Positions 21,583 through 31,804 of a stretch of 64,000 nt of DNA are shown piece by piece. The notes beneath the pieces are model-generated. The model was not told where the DNA came from and did not search any database. It saw nothing but the letters and a program-made list of their open reading frames with translations. A program made the position numbers and the translations under genes. This stretch comes from Microvirga aerophila. Lineage in GTDB: Bacteria; Pseudomonadota; Alphaproteobacteria; Rhizobiales; Beijerinckiaceae. The stretch spans positions 1 through 64,000 of the forward strand of contig NZ_QOIO01000016.1 of the NCBI RefSeq assembly GCF_003332305.1, in the 5' to 3' direction. Positions within the stretch are counted from its first letter, which is position 1. Every line of letters starts with the position of its first letter.

Positions 21583-23175
21583 ATGCCGAGCGATCCGAAG
21601 CGCGTGACGCGCGCCCTGCTTTCCGTGTCCGACAAGGCAGGTCTCGTGGACTTCGCCCGCGCGCTCCATGAACGGGGGATCGAGCTGGTCTCTACGGGCG
21701 GCACCCACAGGACCCTGAGCGAGGCAGGCCTGCCCGTGAAGGACGTGAGCGACCTCACGGGCTTTCCGGAGATGATGGACGGGCGCGTCAAGACCCTCCA
21801 TCCGGCGGTTCACGGGGGCCTGCTGAGCATCCGGGCCAATCCCGAGCACCAGGCTGCCATGCTGGCCCACGGCATCCAGCCCATCGACCTGCTGGTGGTG
21901 AACCTCTATCCGTTCGAGGCCACGGTCGCGGCCAACAAGCCCTACGACGACTGCATCGAGAACATCGACATCGGCGGTCCCGCCATGATCCGCGCGGCGG
22001 CTAAGAACCACGGCGACGTGGCTGTGGTGGTGGATGGCGCTGACTACACATCGGTGCTGGCGGATCTCGACGCCTATGAAGGCGCAGTCACGCTCACTCT
22101 GCGCCGCCGCCTGGCGCAAAAAGCCTATGCGCGCACCGCCGCCTACGACGCGGCGATTTCCAACTGGCTCGCCAACGAGCTCGGTGAGGAGGCCCCATCC
22201 TTCCGGGCGCTCGGCGGCTCCATCGCCGAGGTGCTGCGCTACGGCGAGAACCCGCACCAGGCCGCCGCTTTCTACCGGTCGCCCGAGAAGCGCCCCGGCG
22301 TCGCCACCGTGCGCCAGGTGCAGGGCAAGCAGCTCTCCTACAACAACATCAACGACACGGACGCCGCCTACGAGGCCGTGGGGGAATTCCCGCCGGAGCG
22401 CTCCGCCGCCATCGTGATCGTCAAGCACGCCAACCCGTGCGGCGTGGCCGAGGGTACGACCCTGCACGAGGCCTACGGGAAGGCGCTGCGCTGCGATCCG
22501 GTCTCGGCCTTCGGCGGCATCGTGGCTATGAACCGGCCGCTGGACGCGGAGGCCGCACGGGCCATCACCGAGATCTTCACCGAGGTCATCATCGCGCCGG
22601 ACGCCTCCGAGGAGGCCATCGCCATCGTGGCTGCGAAGAAGAACCTACGCCTGCTGCTCGCGGGCGGCCTTCCCGACCCGCGCCAGGAAGGATTGACCTT
22701 CCGCACGGTCGCAGGGGGCTTCCTGGTGCAGGGCCGGGATAATGCGGTCGTCGACGCCATGGACCTGAAGGTCGTGACGAAGCGCGCCCCGAGCGACCGG
22801 GAACTGGACGACCTGCGCTTCGCCTTCCGGGTCGCCAAGCATGTGAAGTCGAACGCCATCGTGTATGCCCGGGATCTGGCGACGGTCGGCATCGGCGCTG
22901 GCCAGATGAGCCGCGTCGATTCCTCCCGCATCGCCGCCTGGAAGGCTGCGGAAGCCGCCAAGGTCGCAGGGCTTCCCGAGACCCTCGCCAGGGGTTCGGT
23001 CGTCGCCTCGGATGCTTTCTTCCCCTTCGCGGACGGCTTGCTGGCCGCCGCCGAAGCCGGAGCCACCGCGGTGATCCAGCCGGGCGGCTCCATGCGGGAC
23101 GACGAGGTCATCAAGGCGGCGGACGAGGCGGGCCTTGCCATGGTGTTCACGGGATACCGGCACTTCCGCCACTGA
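21583..23175 (+). CDS. purH: bifunctional AICAR transformylase / IMP cyclohydrolase PurH
   Basis: 530 residues from ATG 21583 with GGAG nine bases upstream; an in-frame start 26 codons earlier adds a tail not seen in the family. It catalyses the last two steps of IMP synthesis. The cyclohydrolase domain shows [14 protein letters not shown] and [13 protein letters not shown]; the transformylase domain has [11 protein letters not shown] and [10 protein letters not shown] and ends GYRHFRH, the standard C-terminus. Confidence 0.98.
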   Translation: MPSDPKRVTRALLSVSDKAGLVDFARALHERGIELVSTGGTHRTLSEAGLPVKDVSDLTGFPEMMDGRVKTLHPAVHGGLLSIRANPEHQAAMLAHGIQPIDLLVVNLYPFEATVAANKPYDDCIENIDIGGPAMIRAAAKNHGDVAVVVDGADYTSVLADLDAYEGAVTLTLRRRLAQKAYARTAAYDAAISNWLANELGEEAPSFRALGGSIAEVLRYGENPHQAAAFYRSPEKRPGVATVRQVQGKQLSYNNINDTDAAYEAVGEFPPERSAAIVIVKHANPCGVAEGTTLHEAYGKALRCDPVSAFGGIVAMNRPLDAEAARAITEIFTEVIIAPDASEEAIAIVAAKKNLRLLLAGGLPDPRQEGLTFRTVAGGFLVQGRDNAVVDAMDLKVVTKRAPSDRELDDLRFAFRVAKHVKSNAIVYARDLATVGIGAGQMSRVDSSRIAAWKAAEAAKVAGLPETLARGSVVASDAFFPFADGLLAAAEAGATAVIQPGGSMRDDEVIKAADEAGLAMVFTGYRHFRH

Positions 23176-23614
23176 TGCCGCGAGCGCCGACGGTGCTCTC
23201 CTCCCCCTTGCGGGGAGGAGGTGGAGGTGGGGGTCGGACAGTCGGAACTCTGACCTTCGTTGTCGAGGCGCGAGGCTGCTACAGCCTCACCTCTCCTTGG
23301 AGGGAGAGGTCGAGCGAAAGCGAGGGTGAGGGGTTATGCCCTCTCCGGATAACCCACGCCCCTCACCCGGACCTCACGGTCCGACCTCTCCCCATGAGAG
23401 AGGTGATCAGTGCCTCACCTCATCCTCTCTCACCCGGTCACACCCCCCCACCCGGCTGCTCACGCAGCCACCCTCCCCGCAAGGGGGAGGGAACTGGCGT
23501 CGCGCCGTCTCCGAAACCGCATGACCTCACCTGCCTTGCCAATCGAACCACGGCCACTCTCTTCCGTCTGTGCTATCCGCCCCTACATCAGGATCATCTT
23601 CAAGGGAGATCCTG
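23176..23614. repeat. GC-rich intergenic cluster of inverted repeats
   Basis: About 440 bases with no gene. It is packed with hairpins: CTCCTCCCC/GGGGAGGAG (23198-23220, 5-base loop); a CCTCACC...GGTGAGG structure at 23285-23331 enclosing CCTCTCC and GGAGAGG; a GGTCCG-containing CCTCACCC/CCTCTCCCC tract near 23355-23403; and CCCTCCCC/GGGGAGGG (23471-23491). Similar CTCCCC-type arrays are dispersed in many rhizobial genomes, so this is probably a composite of repetitive elements. One hairpin may end purH transcription. Confidence 0.6.
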
Positions 23615-23935
23615 ATGATCATCACGACCACGCCCACCGTCGAGGGCCGCCGCATCGCATCCTACCGGGGCATCGTTTCGGGGGAGGCCATCTTAGGCGC
23701 GAACGTGTTTCGCGACTTCTTCGCGTCGATCCGCGACGTGGTGGGCGGGCGCTCCGGGTCGTATGAGCGGGTTCTGCGCGACGGCCGCGACACCGCGCTT
23801 CGGGAGATGATCGACGAAGCCGAACGGCTCGGAGCCCACGCCATCGTGGGCGTGCAGCTCGATTACGGAGCGCTGGGGGCCAATGAGGGCATGATGATGG
23901 TGACGGCGAACGGCACTGCCGTCACGCTGGAATGA
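23615..23935 (+). CDS. YbjQ/UPF0145 (DUF74) family protein
   Basis: 106 residues from ATG 23615, preceded by GGGAG. The sequence [25 protein letters not shown] at the start, [15 protein letters not shown] in the middle and [15 protein letters not shown] are the UPF0145 pattern (a pentameric bundle fold). Function is unknown, with occasional heavy-metal annotation that is not supported here. It stands alone after a repeat cluster and converges with the MFS gene. Confidence 0.92.
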   Translation: MIITTTPTVEGRRIASYRGIVSGEAILGANVFRDFFASIRDVVGGRSGSYERVLRDGRDTALREMIDEAERLGAHAIVGVQLDYGALGANEGMMMVTANGTAVTLE

Positions 23936-24008
23936 TATCAGCCCCTGTTGCATTGGGCGCCGGCCTGGAGGGCTGAAACGCATAGGCGGTGGCGAAAGGG
24001 CTTTGCTC

Positions 24009-25418
24009 TCACACGCGTCTCACGCCACTGAGCAGCAGCCCGCCGGTCACGAAGAACAGGATCAGCACCGCCGGTCCGGCGGCCTGCGTCTGGAACAAGC
24101 CGGTGGCCACGGCGACCGCGAGGGGCGCGAGGAACGACGTGACCTTCCCCGATAAGGCGAGCAGGCCGAAATAGCGCCCCGCCTCGTGCACTGGGACGAG
24201 ACGCGCGAGCATGCTCCGGGACGAGGCCTGAAGCGGCCCCGCGACGGAGCCGATCACGAGGCCCAAGGCCAGGAAGACCTTTTCGGGCGTGGTGCCGTAC
24301 AATCCATCGCCGGGCTCGGGCGCCGCGGTCGGGATCGCGAACAGGACATGCTCGCGCCCAAGCGACAGCACCCCGATGCACACCAGGGCAAGAACCACGA
24401 TCGATCCCAGGATCACCGATCTGGCGCCGGTACGGTCGTCGAGCCGTCCGCCGATCAGGGCTCCGGCCGTGCCGGTGACGGTGAGCAGGATGCCGAAGAC
24501 GCCGAGCTCAGTCGCCTGCCAGCCAAAGACTCCCGCTCCATAGATGCCCCCGAAGGCGAACAAGGCCACGAGGGCGTCCTGATACACCATGTTGGCGAGG
24601 AGAAATCGAACCAGCCCCTTGTGCTGGCGCGCATCGGTGAGCGTGCTTCGCACCTGCGCCACCCCCCGTGTCACGGCCTGCCCCATGGAGAGCCGGGAGC
24701 GTGCGATATCCGGCGTGAAGAAGAAGAGCGGCAGGACGAAGACGAGAAACCACACCGCCGAGAAAGGCCCGCTGACGCGGTCGCCTTCACGGGATGCCGG
24801 ATCGAGACCAAAGAGCGGATCAAGCCCTAGGACGGTTTTGCCGGTCTCCGGGTTGGCTGCCAGAAAGCCAAGCACGACCACGAGCGACACGAGGCCTCCC
24901 AGATAACCGATGGCCCATCCGGTGCCCGAGAGCCGGCCGAATTTCTCCGGCGGCACGAGATGCGGGATCATGGCGTTGTTGAACACCGCCGCGACCTCGA
25001 CCGCCACCGTTCCGACCGCGAACCCGACGAGCCCGATAGCAATGGCGTACGGCGCGCCGGGCGCGGCGTTCCACAGGGCGAAGGATGCGCAGAACAGCAC
25101 GAGGCCGCACGCGGCGATCCAGGGCTTCTTGGGTCCCGTGGCGTCCGCGATGGAGCCAAGGACCGGCGACAGGAAGGCGAGGACCAAGCCCGCGCCGGCG
25201 GTTGCAAACCCCCACAGGCTTTGCCCGGAGACCGGATCCGGCGCGAGGGCCGACGCGAAATAGGGCGCGAACACGAAGGTGGTGACGAGGGTGAAGAATG
25301 GCTGGCAGGCCCAGTCGAAGAAAAGCCAGCCGGCAATGGCCGAGCGTCGCGCAGACAGTTCCGGCGCAACGGCCCTGCCTCCAGTCGTCGATACTGCCTC
25401 AGGGGCCAAGGGATTCAT
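24009..25418 (-). CDS. MFS transporter, UMF1 / Atg22-like family
   Basis: 469 residues from ATG 25418 (weak ribosome-binding site; the exact start is uncertain). Twelve hydrophobic segments are visible, beginning FFDWACQPFFTLVTTFVFAPYF, with the intracellular loop GSIADATGPKKPWIA typical of the UMF1 (Atg22-like) branch and a second-half copy GGRLDDRTGARSVI. Yeast Atg22 exports amino acids from the vacuole; the substrate of bacterial members is unknown. It lies 82 bases downstream of the NAD-glutamate dehydrogenase gene on the same strand, which fits an amino-acid theme without proving it. Confidence 0.85.
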   Translation of the reverse strand: MNPLAPEAVSTTGGRAVAPELSARRSAIAGWLFFDWACQPFFTLVTTFVFAPYFASALAPDPVSGQSLWGFATAGAGLVLAFLSPVLGSIADATGPKKPWIAACGLVLFCASFALWNAAPGAPYAIAIGLVGFAVGTVAVEVAAVFNNAMIPHLVPPEKFGRLSGTGWAIGYLGGLVSLVVVLGFLAANPETGKTVLGLDPLFGLDPASREGDRVSGPFSAVWFLVFVLPLFFFTPDIARSRLSMGQAVTRGVAQVRSTLTDARQHKGLVRFLLANMVYQDALVALFAFGGIYGAGVFGWQATELGVFGILLTVTGTAGALIGGRLDDRTGARSVILGSIVVLALVCIGVLSLGREHVLFAIPTAAPEPGDGLYGTTPEKVFLALGLVIGSVAGPLQASSRSMLARLVPVHEAGRYFGLLALSGKVTSFLAPLAVAVATGLFQTQAAGPAVLILFFVTGGLLLSGVRRV

Positions 25419-25500
25419 CGCACCGCGCTCGCTCACCGGATCTCCCTGTCCTGCCCCCGCCTTGGCAAGGCCACGGAGATGACTTGCAGGCCCGGTTCTA

Positions 25501-28500
25501 TCAGCCTTTGGCCAGATCGCCCAGAAGGCTTGCCGCGACGGTAACTTTCGAGAGGGTGAGCCCCGAGGACACGATGCCGTCGACCGCGCCCCTGATCCGG
25601 TTGACGTCCGAGCCGCGCCGCTCGCTCCACACCTGCACGGCGTCGGCCCCGGACGCATCCTGAGAGGCGATTTCCGCCGTCAGGTTGCGGTGCGCGGACG
25701 CGATGGCGTCGATGGCGCGATCGAGCGCCAGACGGTCGAAATAATCGCTGACCGTGATATCGCGCGCCATTCCGATGAGGGAGCCGAGCCGGAACGCAGC
25801 CTCGACGGCGAAATGAATGCGAGCGATCTCCGCGACGGGCCGGTTGGATTTCTGCGCCGTGAGGACGATGTCGGGAGCGGCCACGAGATCGGTTGTGGCC
25901 GCGAGGGAGCGGGCGAGCTCTTCCGGCGTCCCCTGGTCGACGAGCTCTTTCGTGCGCGCCGCCCAGGCTGCCAGAGCCTCGGGGGAGAGCGTCTCGTCGA
26001 GACCCTTCTCCACCTCGACGATCCCGGCCCGATAGGCGCCGACGATGTCGTCGAGGGAATGCGCGGTGAAGTCCACATGGCGGATGAACCAGACGATCCG
26101 GTTCATCAAAAGATCCTGCAGCTCGGCATACAGGCTCAGTTGCAGCTGGCCCGGGACGACGCCGTCCAGGGCGTCGATGGCCGCGTTCAGGTCGGTGAGG
26201 CCGAAGGAATCCCGGGTGGCCGCATAGGCCGCCGCGATGGTCGGCGCATCCGCGCCGGTCTCGTCCACGAGCCGGGCCACCATGGTCGGCCCGCCCCGGT
26301 TGATGATGGCGTTGGCAAGCTGCGTGGCGATGATTTCCCGGCGCAGGCGATGGTTCGCGATGGCGTCGGGGAAACGCTCGCGCATATCGGCCGGGAAATA
26401 GCGCTCCAGCTCCTTGCCCAAGTAAGGATCGTCCGGCACGGAGCTTTCCAAAAGCTCATCGTGCAGGGAGAGCTTGGCATAGGCGAGCAGCACGGCGAGC
26501 TCGGGCCGCGTCAGGGCCTCGCCCCTGCGGGCGCGCTCCGTCAGGGTCCCGTCGTCCGGCAGATACTCCACGGTGCGGTTGAGGCGCCCTTGCGCTTCCA
26601 GCATGTGCATCAGCCGGCGGGCGAAACCGATATCGCCGACGCCGCGGCGCTCGGAGAGCGACAGCGCCAGGGTCTGCAGGTAGTTGTTGCGCAGGACGAG
26701 CTTGGCGACCTCGTCGGTCATGTCGACCAGGAGCGCGTTGCGATCGTCCTCGCTCAGGCGTCCGTCGCGCTCGGGCACGCTCAGGGCGATCTTGATGTTC
26801 ACCTCCACGTCGGAGGTATTCACGCCCGCCGAGTTATCGATGGCGTCCGTGTTGAGGCGAACCCCTGCACGCGCCGCCTCGATGCGCCCGCGCTGCGTCG
26901 CGCCCAGGTTGGCGCCTTCGCCGACCACCTTCGCCCGCACGTCCGCACCGGTGATGCGGATGGCGTCGTTCGCCCGGTCGCCCACCTGCTCGTCCGTCTC
27001 GGTGGAGGCGCGGATATAGGTGCCGATGCCGCCGAACCAGAGCAGGCCCACCGGCGCTTTGAGAATCGCGCTCATGACTTCGGCAGGCGTCGCCTCGGCC
27101 TTGTCGATGCCAAGCAGCTCGCGAATTTCGTTCGACAGCAGGATCGCCTTCGCGTTGCGCGGGAAGACGCCGCCGCCGGTGGAAAGAAGCGCCTTGTCGT
27201 AATCCTGCCAGCTGGAGCGGGGCAGACCGAACAGGCGCTCACGCTCCCTGAACGACGTCTCCGGATCGGGGTTCGGGTCGAGGAAGATGTCGCGGTGATC
27301 GAAGGCCGCCACGAGCTTCAGGGATCGCGACAGCAGCATGCCGTTGCCGAACACGTCGCCGGACATGTCGCCCACGCCCGCCACCGTGACGGGCTGGGTT
27401 TGGATGTCGATGTCGATCTCGCGGAAGTGGCGCTTCACCGCCTCCCACGCGCCGCGGGCCGTGATGCCCATCTTCTTGTGGTCGTAGCCCTGGCTGCCGC
27501 CGGACGCGAAGGCGTCCCCGAGCCAGTGGCCCTTTTCGATCGAAAGCTCGTTCGCCATGTCGGAGAAGGTCGCCGTGCCCTTGTCGGCCGCCACCACCAG
27601 ATAGGGGTCGTCCCCGTCATGGCGGACGGTATCCGGCGGAGGCACCACCGCGTCGCCCACGATGTTGTCGGTGAGCTGCAGGAGCGTACGCACGAAGATG
27701 CGATAGCTCTCGGTTCCTTCCGCAAGCCACGCTTGCCGGTCGCCCGGGGGCGGCAGCTGCTTGGGCACGAAGCCGCCCTTCGCGCCCACGGGCACGATCA
27801 CGGCGTTCTTCACCTGCTGGGCCTTTACGAGGCCTAGAACTTCGGTGCGGAAATCCTGCGGCCGGTCGGACCAGCGCAAACCGCCGCGCGCGACTTTTCC
27901 GAAGCGCAGATGCACCCCTTCGACCCGGGGTGAATAGACGAAGATCTCATAGAGAGGCTTGGGCAGCGGCAGGCCATCGACCTTGGCGCATTCGAACTTG
28001 AACGCGATGGTCTGGCGCGGAAGCCCGTTGCCTTCGAGCTGGAAGAAATTGGTGCGTACGGCCGCGTCGATGAGGTTGAGGAAGCGGCGCAGGATCCGGT
28101 CGTCGTCTAGGCTCGTGACACTCGTCAGCTGCTCCTCGATGGCGGTGCGGATCGCGGCTTCGGAGGCGGCCCGCTTCGCCTTGTCGTCGACCCGCGGGTC
28201 GAAGCGCACATAGAACAGCTCCACCAGCCGCGCCGCGATGGCGCTGTGCCGGGCGAGGGTCTCGGCGAGATAATCCTGAGCGTAGGTGACCTGGATCTGG
28301 CGCAGATACCGCCCGAACGCCCGCACCATGGCAACGTCGCGCCACCCAAGCCCCGCCTCCAGGACGAGGCGGTTGAAAGCGTCCGACTCGGCGAGGCCCC
28401 GGAACAGGGCGAGCAGGGCCGCCTCGATCAGATCCTGGATCTCGTCGATGCGGATGACGCCCCCGGAGGCGCGCTCGAGAGTCATGTCGTGGAGCCACAC

Positions 28501-30321
28501 GCGCTCGGTTCCAAGCGCGACCCGGTAGGTCCGTTCGTTGACCACGCGGAAGCCGAGATTTTCCAGCAGCGGTACCCGCTCGGAGAGCGGCAATGCGGTG
28601 CCGCGCGAGAAGACTTTGAGGTGAACGCGGGTCTCGTCGTCGCCTTCGCGCCGGTAGAGATCCACCGCCCGGGGACGCTGCTCGGAGAGCTGCTCCAGGA
28701 TGGCTACGTCCTGGATTGCCTGCTCGGCCCCGAAGGCCTCACGGTAGGCGGCGCTGAACGCCTCGGCGTAGCGGTTCGCCAGGGCCCGGGCGCGCGGACC
28801 GCCGATCGTGGCGTCGAGCTGATTGCGCACGGCGTCTGCCCAGGTGCGCACGATGCCGGCAATGCCCCGTTCCAGGACCTCGCGGGGCACCTGCGGCGTC
28901 GCGCCCTCGTCGCGCCCGATGATGAAATGGGTGCGCGAGAGCGGCCCCTCCGGATAGGACGGATAGGACGCGGAGACCCGGCCCTCGAAGACGCCCGCCA
29001 GGAATTCGCCGATGCGGCGGCGCGCGTCCGTGTCGTAGCGGTCCTTCGGCACGAACACGAGCACGGACACGAAGCGATCGAACTCGTCGACCCGCGCCAG
29101 CGCCCGCACCCGCGGCCGCTCGGACAGGTTCATGATGTCGATGGCGAACTCGTAGAGGGTTTCCTCTTCGATCTGGAACAGTTCGTCGCGCGGATAGCTT
29201 TCCAGCACATTGAGAAGGGCGCGGCCCGCATAGCTCGAGGGATCGAAACCCGCGCGGCCGATGACCTTCGCCACCTTGTGGCGCAGATACGGCACTTCGG
29301 CCGTTGTGTTGGTGTAGGCGCTCGCAGTGAATAGCCCGACGATGCGCAGCTCCCCTTCCAGCTGTCCGTTTCCGTCGAACAGCTTGACGCCCACATAATC
29401 GAGATGGGCGCGGCGGTGGACCCGTGACTTGACGTTCGCCTTGGCGATGATGAGCGCTTTCGGGCGCCCCAGGAACGCCCGGATTTCCGGCGTCATCGTC
29501 ACCAGTTCGCGGCCCCTGCGGAGAACCCGCATGAGGGGATCGCGCAGAAGTCCGAGGCCGGAGCCCTCGACCGGGTCGGCCGCTGCGTCGCCGCTGGGGA
29601 GCCGGTACTCGCGAATGCCGAGGAACGTGAAATTGTCGCGCGCCATCCAGTCGAGGAAGGCGACTGCCTCCGTGATCTCGTCCTCCGGCAGAGGCGGCGG
29701 GTTGAGGCGGTAATTGTGCACGATCTCGGTCACGCGGGCGCGCATGCCGGGCCAATCGTGCACCGCCAGGGACACGTCCTTGTGGACGAGCCGGATGGTT
29801 TCCACGAGCCTTTCGCGGGCATGCGGATCGTCGATGCGCGGCAGGTGAATGTGGATGAAGCTCTCGCGCTTCACGCCCGGACGGGAATGAGCCGTGGCCT
29901 CTCCCACGAGGCGCACGAGAGCGCCGGTCCCGTCCCGCTCCACGGCCAGGATCGGGTGCGCCACGAGAAACGCCTCGTATCCCTCGTCGACGATCTCCGC
30001 GAGCGTCGAGTCGAGCAGGAACGGCATGTTGTCGTTGACGACTTCGAGGACGGTCACATCCCGGCGGCGGCCCTCGCGCTCGACTTCCAGATCGACGAGG
30101 CGGACGTCGGCCTCCCCGGTGCGCCGGGTCTTGAGATGCTCATAGGCCTCGGCCGACAGATCGGCGAGGGCCTTGGGCGAATAGGATGCGAGATCCTCCG
30201 GCGGCACTCGCCCGAAGAGGTCACGCAGGAAGCCCGGAGGAATGGCCCTGTGGCTCGCTTCCAGCACCGCGACCGCTTCAACCGTCAGTTCGCTTCCGCT
30301 GGTTGGCGTTTCCAGCTTCAT
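25501..30321 (-). CDS. gdhB: NAD-specific glutamate dehydrogenase, large (GDH-180 type)
   Basis: 1606 residues from ATG 30321, which has AAGGA ten bases upstream; the family size is 1580-1650. It deaminates glutamate to 2-oxoglutarate for catabolism. The N-terminal ~700 residues contain ACT-like regulatory repeats (LRIVGLFTASAY, FRVVNERTYRV); the catalytic core around residue 849 has PVGAKGGFVPK with the substrate-binding lysine, followed by VVAADKGTATFSD and FASGGSQGYDHKK. A C-terminal helical extension completes it. Usually allosterically controlled. A structured RNA with a terminator sits about 190 bases upstream on the same strand (see 30511-30660). Confidence 0.96.
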   Translation of the reverse strand: MKLETPTSGSELTVEAVAVLEASHRAIPPGFLRDLFGRVPPEDLASYSPKALADLSAEAYEHLKTRRTGEADVRLVDLEVEREGRRRDVTVLEVVNDNMPFLLDSTLAEIVDEGYEAFLVAHPILAVERDGTGALVRLVGEATAHSRPGVKRESFIHIHLPRIDDPHARERLVETIRLVHKDVSLAVHDWPGMRARVTEIVHNYRLNPPPLPEDEITEAVAFLDWMARDNFTFLGIREYRLPSGDAAADPVEGSGLGLLRDPLMRVLRRGRELVTMTPEIRAFLGRPKALIIAKANVKSRVHRRAHLDYVGVKLFDGNGQLEGELRIVGLFTASAYTNTTAEVPYLRHKVAKVIGRAGFDPSSYAGRALLNVLESYPRDELFQIEEETLYEFAIDIMNLSERPRVRALARVDEFDRFVSVLVFVPKDRYDTDARRRIGEFLAGVFEGRVSASYPSYPEGPLSRTHFIIGRDEGATPQVPREVLERGIAGIVRTWADAVRNQLDATIGGPRARALANRYAEAFSAAYREAFGAEQAIQDVAILEQLSEQRPRAVDLYRREGDDETRVHLKVFSRGTALPLSERVPLLENLGFRVVNERTYRVALGTERVWLHDMTLERASGGVIRIDEIQDLIEAALLALFRGLAESDAFNRLVLEAGLGWRDVAMVRAFGRYLRQIQVTYAQDYLAETLARHSAIAARLVELFYVRFDPRVDDKAKRAASEAAIRTAIEEQLTSVTSLDDDRILRRFLNLIDAAVRTNFFQLEGNGLPRQTIAFKFECAKVDGLPLPKPLYEIFVYSPRVEGVHLRFGKVARGGLRWSDRPQDFRTEVLGLVKAQQVKNAVIVPVGAKGGFVPKQLPPPGDRQAWLAEGTESYRIFVRTLLQLTDNIVGDAVVPPPDTVRHDGDDPYLVVAADKGTATFSDMANELSIEKGHWLGDAFASGGSQGYDHKKMGITARGAWEAVKRHFREIDIDIQTQPVTVAGVGDMSGDVFGNGMLLSRSLKLVAAFDHRDIFLDPNPDPETSFRERERLFGLPRSSWQDYDKALLSTGGGVFPRNAKAILLSNEIRELLGIDKAEATPAEVMSAILKAPVGLLWFGGIGTYIRASTETDEQVGDRANDAIRITGADVRAKVVGEGANLGATQRGRIEAARAGVRLNTDAIDNSAGVNTSDVEVNIKIALSVPERDGRLSEDDRNALLVDMTDEVAKLVLRNNYLQTLALSLSERRGVGDIGFARRLMHMLEAQGRLNRTVEYLPDDGTLTERARRGEALTRPELAVLLAYAKLSLHDELLESSVPDDPYLGKELERYFPADMRERFPDAIANHRLRREIIATQLANAIINRGGPTMVARLVDETGADAPTIAAAYAATRDSFGLTDLNAAIDALDGVVPGQLQLSLYAELQDLLMNRIVWFIRHVDFTAHSLDDIVGAYRAGIVEVEKGLDETLSPEALAAWAARTKELVDQGTPEELARSLAATTDLVAAPDIVLTAQKSNRPVAEIARIHFAVEAAFRLGSLIGMARDITVSDYFDRLALDRAIDAIASAHRNLTAEIASQDASGADAVQVWSERRGSDVNRIRGAVDGIVSSGLTLSKVTVAASLLGDLAKG

Positions 30322-30510
30322 GCGCGCATCCTTAGCTATGATCGTTGTTGGGAGCGTTGCCACAGACTTACACAACACGCAACCGTAGCCCGCCTTGTCT
30401 ACACATGTAACGCGGCGGGCGCATGAAGGAACGACGGTTTAGGCTGTTTCGCCCCTGCCGGACGACATATCCGGTCCATTCCCGTTGCGGCAACCGGAGC
30501 CGTCGACAGG

Positions 30511-30537
30511 CAAAAGAAAAGCCGCCCGAAGGCGGCT
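30511..30537 (-). terminator. rho-independent terminator, minus strand
   Basis: Minus-strand reading gives a stem AGCCGCC/GGCGGCT with a TTCG tetraloop followed by TTTCTTTTG. It ends the candidate RNA at 30511-30660. The same hairpin core occurs at 61521-61544. Confidence 0.8.
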
Positions 30538-30660
30538 ATTGATAGCCTCAAGAATGAAGTGGCCCGACCCATTGGCCAACCCAGAGGGCTGGGGGGCTGA
30601 CGTGTCCGAGTCGGTCAAGGAGCCGGGCCGTCGAGGCAACGCTCGAACTATCAATCTCCA
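30511..30660 (-). ncRNA. candidate structured RNA: sRNA or leader upstream of gdhB
   Basis: Read on the minus strand, ATTGATAG (30648-30655) and CTATCAAT (30538-30545) close a ~118-nt structure. Inside are CGAG/CTCG (632-635 with 642-645 of the 30 kb block), GGCCCGGC with GTCGGGCC (30622-30629 with 30561-30568, one mismatch) and CCAGCCC/GGGTTGG (30576-30592). The closing helix runs directly into a GCCGCC-TTCG-GGCGGC terminator hairpin with a T-run. It could be a free small RNA or an attenuated leader for gdhB 190 bases downstream. A 71-codon open frame overlaps it but has no ribosome-binding site. No known family was recognised. Confidence 0.5.
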
Positions 30661-30799
30661 GTGGGGCCACCACAGGGCACGATTACGGCAACAATAAGAT
30701 TTGTCTCAAGGCCCGGCGGGTTATTCAGCCTTAACGGGTTGATCCAATACTCCGACGGACCCATCATCAAGGGATCAGTGATGGTTCACAGGAGACATT

Positions 30800-31180
30800 A
30801 TGAGCGAAGGTGACATCGCAGAGCCGCTGCGCGGCGCCGGTCAGGGCTCGGCCCATATCGTGCCCTTTCCCGCCGCGCAAAAACGAGTTTCGTTCGACCG
30901 AGTGGAATTGCAGACCATTCTCAACCTCTATGGCCGCAAGGTCGCCGAAGGCGAGTGGCGCGATTACGCCATCGACTTCCTGGCCGACAAGGCGGTCTTC
31001 TCCATCTACCGACGCACCTCCGAGGTGCCCCTCTATCGGATCGAGAAGCATCCGAAGCTCGCCAAGAAGCAGGGAGCCTATTCGGTAATCGTCTCCACCG
31101 GGCTGATCCTGAAGCGCGGGCACGAACTTGGGCGCGTGCTCAACGTGCTCGACAAACCCCTGAAGGTCGTTTCGAACTAG
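30800..31180 (+). CDS. DUF2794 domain-containing protein
   Basis: 126 residues, ATG preceded by AGGAG. After a variable N-terminus the core VSFDRVELQTILNLYGRKVAEGEWRDYAIDF and FSIYRRTSEVPLYRIEKHPKLA is the DUF2794 signature, a family confined to alphaproteobacteria with no known function. It is soluble with no signal peptide. It is divergent from the gdhB/RNA region and stands alone. Confidence 0.9.
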   Translation: MSEGDIAEPLRGAGQGSAHIVPFPAAQKRVSFDRVELQTILNLYGRKVAEGEWRDYAIDFLADKAVFSIYRRTSEVPLYRIEKHPKLAKKQGAYSVIVSTGLILKRGHELGRVLNVLDKPLKVVSN

Positions 31181-31225
31181 GACTGTCCCTGCCCGATATT
31201 CGTTCGAGACATCGACGAGATGGGC

Positions 31226-31762
31226 TCAGTCGATCGGCCGCGTCGGCGGCTGCGCCATGCCGCACCCGAGGGGCCGCTGCATCAGCACGGTCGAGAGCCA
31301 GCGGCCGTGCTTGTAGCCGATGCCTTTGAGCACGCCGGCGGGTTCGAAGCCAAGGCTCCGGTGCAGCGCGATCGAGCCATGGGATTCCTCGTCGCCGATC
31401 ACGGCGACCATGAGCCGAAAATCCCGTTTCTCGCACTCGTCGATCAGTGCCGTCAGCAATGTGCGGCCGACGCCATGCCCCATGGCGTCCGGCGCGACAT
31501 AAATCGAATCTTCCACCGTGGAGCGATAGGCTGGCCGTGTCCGGTAGGCCCCCGCATAGGCATAGCCGAGAATGGCGCCATCCTGTTCAGCCACGAGATA
31601 GGGGTAGTCGCTCTCGATCAACGCCATCCGGCGTCGGGCCATTTCCGGCTCATCGGGCGGTTCGAGCTCGAACGACGCGGTGCCATAGGTCACCGCGTGG
31701 GCATAGATGGCCGCAATGGCGGAAAGATCGGAATCGACCGAAGGGCGGACAAGGAGGCTCAT
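31226..31762 (-). CDS. GNAT N-acetyltransferase, phosphinothricin acetyltransferase-like
   Basis: 178 residues from ATG 31762. It has the GNAT layout of the Pat/MddA (YncA) branch: VRPSVDSDLSAIAAIYAHAVTYGTASFE at the start, YVAPDAMGHGVGRTLLTALI for acetyl-CoA binding, SIALHRSLGFEPAGVLKGIGYKHGRWLSTV near the end. Such enzymes acetylate methionine sulfoximine or methionine sulfone and often confer phosphinothricin tolerance; the true substrate here is inferred only from family. It converges with DUF2794. Confidence 0.88.
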   Translation of the reverse strand: MSLLVRPSVDSDLSAIAAIYAHAVTYGTASFELEPPDEPEMARRRMALIESDYPYLVAEQDGAILGYAYAGAYRTRPAYRSTVEDSIYVAPDAMGHGVGRTLLTALIDECEKRDFRLMVAVIGDEESHGSIALHRSLGFEPAGVLKGIGYKHGRWLSTVLMQRPLGCGMAQPPTRPID

Positions 31763-31804
31763 GGGACGCCTCGTAATGACAAGCCCCGACGAGCGCAATA
31801 CTCA

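Noticed and set aside
25690..27837. 715-codon plus-strand frame inside gdhB
   Set aside because: Antisense shadow of the large glutamate dehydrogenase.
30439..30654. 71-codon minus-strand frame over the structured RNA
   Set aside because: It spans the terminator stem, has no ribosome-binding site and no homology recognised; the RNA interpretation explains the region better.
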